NCBI GenBank assembly: GCA_947455195.1
Contig: CANGMI010000003.1
Span: forward strand, 261,620 to 325,619
DNA: 64,000 nucleotides
Source of the DNA: Pseudomonadota bacterium
GTDB lineage: Bacteria > Pseudomonadota > Gammaproteobacteria > Burkholderiales > SG8-39
Direction of reading: 5' to 3'
Numbering within the stretch: position 1 is the first letter of the stretch; every line of letters begins with the position of its first letter. The position numbers and the translations under genes were made by a program. Shown piece after piece: positions 59,063-64,000 of this stretch. The notes below the pieces were generated by a model. That model ran no database searches. It was not told the origin of the DNA and was given only the letters and a program-made list of their open reading frames with translations.

Positions 59063-60028
59063 TCAGGCGCCGAACCGCGGCAGGAGCCGCAGGGCATTGT
59101 CGCGCTCGATCGCGCGCAGATCGGCAGCATTCAGGTTGAGTGCGGCCAGTTGATCGACCCAGATCTGCGGTGACCAGAACGGGAAGTCGGTGCCGAAGAG
59201 CAGTTGCGACACGCCAAAGAGTTCGCGTGCGGCATTGAACGACACCGTGTTGGTGGCATTGACGATGTCGTAGTACTGGCGCCTGAATTCGTAGAGGGCC
59301 CCGTGCGGAATGCTCGCGGCCAGTTCCTTGCGCGTACCGGCAATCGCCGCCATGCGTCCGGCGAGCATCGGCAGCGCGCCCCCGGCATGCGAGAAGATGA
59401 AGCGGATGTCGGGGCAGCGACCAAAGGTTCCGCTGAAGAGAAGCGAAGCAACCGCCCGCGTCGTGTCGAACGGAAACTCCAGGGTCGGTGCGGGCAACTC
59501 GGGCATCACCCCGGCACAGTAATCGGCCGCATGCGGATGGAAGTAGACGACCGCCTTGCGCCGATTGAGTTCATCGAACACCGGTGCGAGCCTGGCATCA
59601 CCGGGCCACATCGCGCCATAGTTGGTCATGAGCCCGAACCCGTCGGCTTTCAGGACATCGCAGGCATGTTCGATCTCGCGCAGGCTGCCGTCGACATCGG
59701 GCAGCGGCAGTGCAGCGAAATTGCCGAAACGACCCGGGTAGTCGCGGGCCATCTGCGCGGCATACTCGTTGCACTCGCGCGAGATCTCGATCGAATCGGC
59801 GGCATGCCCGAACCAGCAACCCGGCGAGGAGATCGACGTGATCGACGTGGCCACACCCGATCGGTCCATGGCCTCGATGGCGATCGTCGGCGTCCACTCC
59901 ACCATCTTCGGCATGTGCACATGGGCGATACGCTCGATCTCGTCACGACGACGCGCGAGGTAACGCGGCGGCACGATGTGGTGATGGGTGTCGATGCGAT
60001 GCGGTACAGGCATGTGGCTGGCCGTCAT
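59063..60028 (-). CDS. amidohydrolase 2 family decarboxylase/hydrolase
   Basis: 321 aa. The metal site starts H15-H16-H17 (DTHHHIVP), continues with the His of YFHPHAADY and of FSHAGGALP, and ends with the Asp of LFGTDFPFW. This is the ACMSD and dihydroxybenzoate decarboxylase pattern, cofactor-free decarboxylation or hydrolysis of an aromatic or alicyclic acid. GGGGAGA precedes ATG 60028, and it is the first gene of the five-gene operon (amidohydrolase, two receptors, isomerase-like, carbamoylase-like). It is divergent from the orphan molybdenum hydroxylase gene across 128 bp. Confidence 0.9.
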   Translation of the reverse strand: MTASHMPVPHRIDTHHHIVPPRYLARRRDEIERIAHVHMPKMVEWTPTIAIEAMDRSGVATSITSISSPGCWFGHAADSIEISRECNEYAAQMARDYPGRFGNFAALPLPDVDGSLREIEHACDVLKADGFGLMTNYGAMWPGDARLAPVFDELNRRKAVVYFHPHAADYCAGVMPELPAPTLEFPFDTTRAVASLLFSGTFGRCPDIRFIFSHAGGALPMLAGRMAAIAGTRKELAASIPHGALYEFRRQYYDIVNATNTVSFNAARELFGVSQLLFGTDFPFWSPQIWVDQLAALNLNAADLRAIERDNALRLLPRFGA

Positions 60029-60156
60029 GGTGGTCTCCCCTGTCGCCCTGTCGATGTGCAGGCGAAATACGATGATACGCGAGCACGCTGCGCCCATCGG
60101 GCGGGGTCGTTTATCATGAAGTCCCGCCAGAGATTCGGCTTCACCGGCAGCACTTC

Positions 60157-62520
60157 GTGGATACCATCGACCGGCCCGGCACCCCCGGACAATCGGTCGG
60201 ACAACCTGTCCGACGCAAGGAAGACCTCCGACTGATTACTGGACGCGGTCAGTTCAGTGACGATTTCAGTCTCGAGGGCCAGACCTATGCCGTGATGGTG
60301 CGCTCGCCGCACCCGCATGCGCGTATCCGCTCGATCGATGCACGTGAGGCCAGCGCCCTGCCTGGTGTACTCGGGGTCTTCACCGGGGCCGACTGCGCCG
60401 CTGACGGCCTGGGACCCATTCCGCACAGCCCGGTTCCTTCGACCCGTCACGACATGAAGCTGCACGGGCGCGACGGCACCCCGGTGTTCATCGGGCCCCA
60501 CCTGCTGCTGCCCGCCGACCGCGCCCGCCATGTGGGTGAAGCCGTTGCGATGGTCGTGGCCGACACCCCGGGGCGCGCCATGGACGCCGCCGAAGCGGTC
60601 GAGGTCGACTACGAACCCCTGCCCTGGATCTCGCATTGGCATCAGGCGCTCGAACCGGGCGCACCCGTGCTCTGGGATGAAGCACCCGACAACACCCCGG
60701 TCGATACCTGGTTTGGCGACCAGGCAGGTACGGAAGCTGCCTTTGCCGCCGCCGACCATGTGGTGGGACTCGACCTGCACATCGATCGGGTCACCGCGGT
60801 GGCCATGGAACCGCGCGCAGCGCTCGGATCGTTCGATGCCACGACCGGTCGCTACACGCTCTACGCGGGCAGTGGCGGCGCAGTGCGCCAGAAGCGCGAA
60901 CTGGCAAGCGTGCTGGGTACCGACCCGGACAACGTGCGGGTGCTCTCCTTCGATGTCGGCGGCAACTTCGGCTCGCGCAACCGGGCCTTCGTCGAATTCG
61001 GCCTCGTGCTCTGGGCTTCGCGCAAGATCGGCCGTCCGGTGAAATTCACCGCAACCCGGTCCGAGTCATTCCTCTCGGACTATCAGGGACGCGATCTGGC
61101 CACCACGGTCGAACTGGCGCTGCGCGCCGATGGGCGCTTTCTCGCCCTGCGTGCGTCCAACGTCAGCAATCTGGGAGCGCGCTGCGTCTCGCTCTCGCCC
61201 TTGAGCAAGGGCTCGGGCCTGGTGACCGGCTCCTACGACATTCCGGTGGCCAGCCTGCGCAGCCGGGCGGTCTTCACCAACACCATGCCCACCCAGGCCT
61301 ACCGCAGTTCGGGGCGCCCCGAAGTCACCTATGCCATCGAACGCCTGGTCGATGAGGCTGCGGTGCAACTGGGTGTCGATCGGGTCGAGTTGCGACGCAT
61401 GAACCTGGTGCGCGACGACGCGTTTCCTTATCGCAACGGTACCGGTGCGGTGTACGACAGCGGCGAATACGCGGGCAATCTCGACCGCGCGCTGAAGCTC
61501 GCCGACTGGGACGGCTTTGCCGCCCGACGCAGCGCGGCGCAAGCTCGCGGCAAGCTGCTCGGACGCGGGCTTGCGCATTACGTCGAATCATCGATCGGCT
61601 CACCGCTCGAGCGGGCCGAACTGAGGGTCGATCCGGCCGGCGCCGTGCGCCTCGTCATCGGCACACAGCCGACCGGACAGGGTCACGAGACGAGCTTTGC
61701 GCAGGTGGCCGCGGCGCAACTCGGGATCGCGATGAGCGCCATCGACGTGGTGACCGCCGATACCGACATCGTGAAGGCCGGTGGCGGCTCACACTCGGGC
61801 CGCTCGATGCGGCATGCGGGCACCGTGATCAGCAAGGCCTCGGTGCTGCTCATCGAGCAGGCGCGACGCGAGGCAGCGCAGGTGCTCGAAGCCGCACCCG
61901 ACGACATCACCTTCGAGGATGGGCGCTTCTTCGTCGCAGGCACTGACCGCGGCCTTGACTGGTTCGAACTCGCGCAGCGCATCGCCACCCGCACCGTGCT
62001 GGAAGTGGCGGCCGACAACGAGATGCATGATCCGGTCTTTCCGAACGGCTGCACCGTGTGCGAGTGCGAAATCGACCCCGATACCGGCGAGATGGTCATC
62101 ACCCGCTACGCAGCCATCGATGATGTCGGACGCTGCATCAATCCGATGATCGTGCATGGCCAGACCCACGGTGGCATCGCACAAGGCGTGGGCCAGGCCG
62201 TCGGCGAACACTTCGCCATCGACCGCGAGTCGGGCCAACCGGTGTGCGGCTCGCTGATGGACTACTGCCTGCCGCGCGCAGACACCCTGCCCTCGTTCGC
62301 CACCCAGATCGTGGAAGTGCTTTCGCCCACCAACCCGCTTGGCATCAAGGCGGGGGGCGAAGGGGGCACGACACCGGCGCTTGCCGTCATCGTGAGTGCC
62401 GTGCTCGACGCGCTGCGCCCGCTGGGCGTACAGACCATCGACATGCCGGTCACGCCACAGAAACTGTGGCGGGTCATTCACGAGGCGCGCGCTGGCGCAG
62501 GCGCACGAGCAGCATCGTGA
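60157..62520 (+). CDS. molybdenum hydroxylase large subunit, unaccompanied by other subunits
   Basis: 787 aa, xanthine dehydrogenase family molybdopterin protein. It starts at GTG 60157 with only a weak ribosome binding site. The domain opens VRRKEDLRLITGRGQFSDDF; TQAYRSSGRPEVTYAIERL is the molybdopterin loop and KAGGEGGTTP carries the catalytic Glu. No Fe-S or FAD subunit gene is adjacent, unlike the complete operon at 24020-27641, so electrons must leave through a partner encoded elsewhere or borrowed. The receptor at 62517 overlaps the stop by 4 bp (GTGA), tying enzyme and uptake together. Confidence 0.92.
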   Translation: MDTIDRPGTPGQSVGQPVRRKEDLRLITGRGQFSDDFSLEGQTYAVMVRSPHPHARIRSIDAREASALPGVLGVFTGADCAADGLGPIPHSPVPSTRHDMKLHGRDGTPVFIGPHLLLPADRARHVGEAVAMVVADTPGRAMDAAEAVEVDYEPLPWISHWHQALEPGAPVLWDEAPDNTPVDTWFGDQAGTEAAFAAADHVVGLDLHIDRVTAVAMEPRAALGSFDATTGRYTLYAGSGGAVRQKRELASVLGTDPDNVRVLSFDVGGNFGSRNRAFVEFGLVLWASRKIGRPVKFTATRSESFLSDYQGRDLATTVELALRADGRFLALRASNVSNLGARCVSLSPLSKGSGLVTGSYDIPVASLRSRAVFTNTMPTQAYRSSGRPEVTYAIERLVDEAAVQLGVDRVELRRMNLVRDDAFPYRNGTGAVYDSGEYAGNLDRALKLADWDGFAARRSAAQARGKLLGRGLAHYVESSIGSPLERAELRVDPAGAVRLVIGTQPTGQGHETSFAQVAAAQLGIAMSAIDVVTADTDIVKAGGGSHSGRSMRHAGTVISKASVLLIEQARREAAQVLEAAPDDITFEDGRFFVAGTDRGLDWFELAQRIATRTVLEVAADNEMHDPVFPNGCTVCECEIDPDTGEMVITRYAAIDDVGRCINPMIVHGQTHGGIAQGVGQAVGEHFAIDRESGQPVCGSLMDYCLPRADTLPSFATQIVEVLSPTNPLGIKAGGEGGTTPALAVIVSAVLDALRPLGVQTIDMPVTPQKLWRVIHEARAGAGARAAS

Positions 62521-63557
62521 GGGACGGGCCGACCACGGCGTCCCCCTGCAGACCGACCCCATGCAGGGCTGCCCTCGGCACGATCACACACGCACTGACG
62601 GCGCTCGTCCTGCTCGCCATCCCCGTCTTGCACGGGGCGCAGGCTGCCGACGCGGCCACGGGCTATCCGCGGGGCCCGGTTCGCTATGTCGTGCCGTTCC
62701 CGGTCGGCGGTGGCGTGGACGTGGCAGGGCGCATCCTCGCCCAGCGCCTCTCGGAGCATTTCGGCAAGCCGTTCGTGGTCGAGAACCGTGGCGGTGCCAA
62801 CGGCAGCATCGGCACCGAGGTGGTGGCCCATGCGCCCCCCGACGGCATGACGCTGCTCTTCACCGGGGCGGGTTTCGTGACCAACCCCAGTCTCTACGCG
62901 AAGATTCCCTACGACCCGATTCGCGACTTCGCGCCGGTGTCGATGATGGCCTACGGGCCGAACGTGCTGGTGGTGAATCCGTCGCTGCCCGCACGGAACG
63001 TGCAGGAACTCATCGCACTCGCGCGGGCGAAGCCCGACCAGATCGGCTTTGCCGGTTCGGGCAGCGGCAGCACGCCGCATCTGGCCGGTGAGCTCATGAA
63101 CCAGCTCGCCGGCATCCGCATGGTGCATATCCCCTACCGCGGCACGGGGCCTGCCCTGGTGGCCATCCTGGGAGGCGAGACGCCGGTGATGTTTCTGCCT
63201 GCCATCAATGCCGGGCCCCATATCGCGAGCGGTCGACTGCGGGCGCTGGCCGTCACCAGCCGCGAGCGTCTGCAGAGCCTGCCCCAGGTGCCCACGGTGG
63301 CCGAGTCGGGCCTGCCCGGTTACGAGTCGGCGCAGTGGTACGGCGTACTGGCGCCGGCCGGCACCGACAGAGCCATTCTCGATACGCTGAACGCGGCCAT
63401 CGCACGCATCATGCACACGAGCGACATGCAGACCCGCATGCATGAAGACGGGCTGGTGCCGATCGGGGGTAGCCGCGAGCAGTTTGCCGCGCTCATCGCC
63501 AGCGACATCGCCAAATGGGCGAAGGTGATCAGGCTCTCGGGCGCGCGCGTCGACTGA
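62517..63557 (+). CDS. tripartite tricarboxylate transporter (Bug/TctC) receptor, copy 10
   Basis: 346 aa from GTG 62517, inside the stop of the molybdenum hydroxylase gene (GTGA). The signal peptide core ALTALVLLAIPVLHGAQAAD follows a polar leader. Marks: YVVPFPVGGGVD, ENRGGANGSIGTEVVAHAPPDG, VHIPYRG. The pairing enzyme-then-receptor repeats the arrangement of the other molybdenum hydroxylase operon (large subunit then receptor copy 4). An internal start nearer the signal peptide is possible, since the first 20 residues are not signal-like. Confidence 0.92.
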   Translation: MRDGPTTASPCRPTPCRAALGTITHALTALVLLAIPVLHGAQAADAATGYPRGPVRYVVPFPVGGGVDVAGRILAQRLSEHFGKPFVVENRGGANGSIGTEVVAHAPPDGMTLLFTGAGFVTNPSLYAKIPYDPIRDFAPVSMMAYGPNVLVVNPSLPARNVQELIALARAKPDQIGFAGSGSGSTPHLAGELMNQLAGIRMVHIPYRGTGPALVAILGGETPVMFLPAINAGPHIASGRLRALAVTSRERLQSLPQVPTVAESGLPGYESAQWYGVLAPAGTDRAILDTLNAAIARIMHTSDMQTRMHEDGLVPIGGSREQFAALIASDIAKWAKVIRLSGARVD

Positions 63558-63674
63558 TCGATTGCGACGAGCCCCGTATCGACCCGGTTCCGTTTCAGGC
63601 CAGACCGGGGTCCGACTCAGGCTAGACTCACGGCTTCGCAGTGCCTGTTGCTGCTCCCCCTGCTCGAGCCCCTC

Positions 63675-64000
63675 ATGACGCTCCTCATCCTCGGCCTCAT
63701 CCTGTTCCTGGGCAGTCACTCGATCCGCATCGTGGCCGAACCCTGGCGGCTGCGCACGATTGCGGCCATCGGCGCGAACCGCTGGAAGGCAGCACTCGGT
63801 GTCGTATCGCTGGTCGGCTTCACCCTCCTCGTCATGGGCTACGGTGAAGTACGCGGCACGACCGACATGCTGTGGATGCCGCCCACCGGAATGCGCCACC
63901 TCGCAGCCCTGCTCGTGCTGGTGGCCTTCATCCTCTTCGCGGCATCGGGCATACCCGGCAACGCGATCAAGGCGCGCCTGGGCCATCCGATGATCCTCGG
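63675..64000 (+). CDS. NnrU-family membrane protein (5' part)
   Basis: At least 108 residues; the gene runs off the window. MTLLILGLILFLGSHSIRIV and the PTGMRHLAALLVLVAFIL helix, followed by GNAIKARLGHPMILG, are typical of NnrU, an integral membrane protein family linked to nitric-oxide handling during denitrification and also to carotenoid isomerase relatives. Three membrane segments are already visible. It follows the receptor gene at a 117-bp gap and probably has its own promoter. Confidence 0.85.
   Translation, partial: MTLLILGLILFLGSHSIRIVAEPWRLRTIAAIGANRWKAALGVVSLVGFTLLVMGYGEVRGTTDMLWMPPTGMRHLAALLVLVAFILFAASGIPGNAIKARLGHPMIL

Noticed and set aside
1-64000. CRISPR arrays, insertion sequences, prophage or integrative elements
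   Set aside because: No regularly spaced repeats, no transposase or integrase, and no terminal inverted repeats were seen. The repeats present are short and local.

Overview
The window is high-GC, densely packed bacterial chromosome with about 50 genes, many joined by 4-bp ATGA or GTGA stop/start overlaps. Ten secreted tripartite-tricarboxylate-type (Bug/TctC) solute receptors, an aromatic and amide catabolic gene set, recC-recB-recD, and absence of mobile elements together suggest a metabolically versatile betaproteobacterium of the Burkholderiales (Alcaligenaceae-like). This is inferred from gene content; no rRNA or marker tree is available here. I see no tRNA, rRNA, CRISPR array, IS element or prophage gene.

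Region 1 (1-7.0 kb): a hypothetical secreted protein, a luciferase-like flavin oxidoreductase, three Bug receptors and a PuuE-like polysaccharide deacetylase homologue. Region 2 (7.2-13.6 kb): a diffusible-signal-factor (DSF) cell-cell signalling locus. It has an RpfC-type hybrid kinase converging on an RpfF synthase that keeps both catalytic glutamates (E141, E161), and a second RpfC-like hybrid kinase upstream of rpfF; a cupin gene follows. Region 3 (13.8-23.3 kb): the recC-recB-recD operon on the minus strand, with a VOC-fold gene upstream.

Region 4 (24-42 kb): catabolic modules, most with their own receptor gene. They comprise a complete three-subunit molybdenum hydroxylase operon, a Rid/CnbZ-like protein, a CaiB/BaiF CoA-transferase, a 3-hydroxybenzoate 6-hydroxylase, an amidohydrolase, an NMT1-like receptor with a quinone oxidoreductase, a second FAD monooxygenase, a PEP-mutase/isocitrate-lyase family enzyme with an Asp/Glu-racemase-fold enzyme, and a secreted metallo-beta-lactamase-fold hydrolase. 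Region 5 (42.2-49.2 kb): a seven-gene minus-strand operon for cyclic-amide/carbamoyl compounds (N-carbamoyl-D-amino acid hydrolase, two half-size CHR transporter genes, ACMSD-like amidohydrolase, hydantoinase/allantoinase-type enzyme, M20 peptidase, Bug receptor).

Region 6 (49.3-64 kb): an NMT1-like receptor, a cardiolipin-synthase-type phospholipase D protein, a cupin, an ornithine cyclodeaminase homologue joined to a dihydroorotase-like protein that has lost several metal ligands, and a second minus-strand operon (amidohydrolase, two receptors, maleate-isomerase-like protein, carbamoylase-type M20 hydrolase). An orphan molybdenum hydroxylase large subunit with its receptor and the start of an NnrU gene close the window. 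The recurring theme is receptor plus degradative enzyme, with no transporter membrane subunits for the receptors (only the CHR pair is a transporter) and no recognisable DNA-binding regulator among the genes seen.
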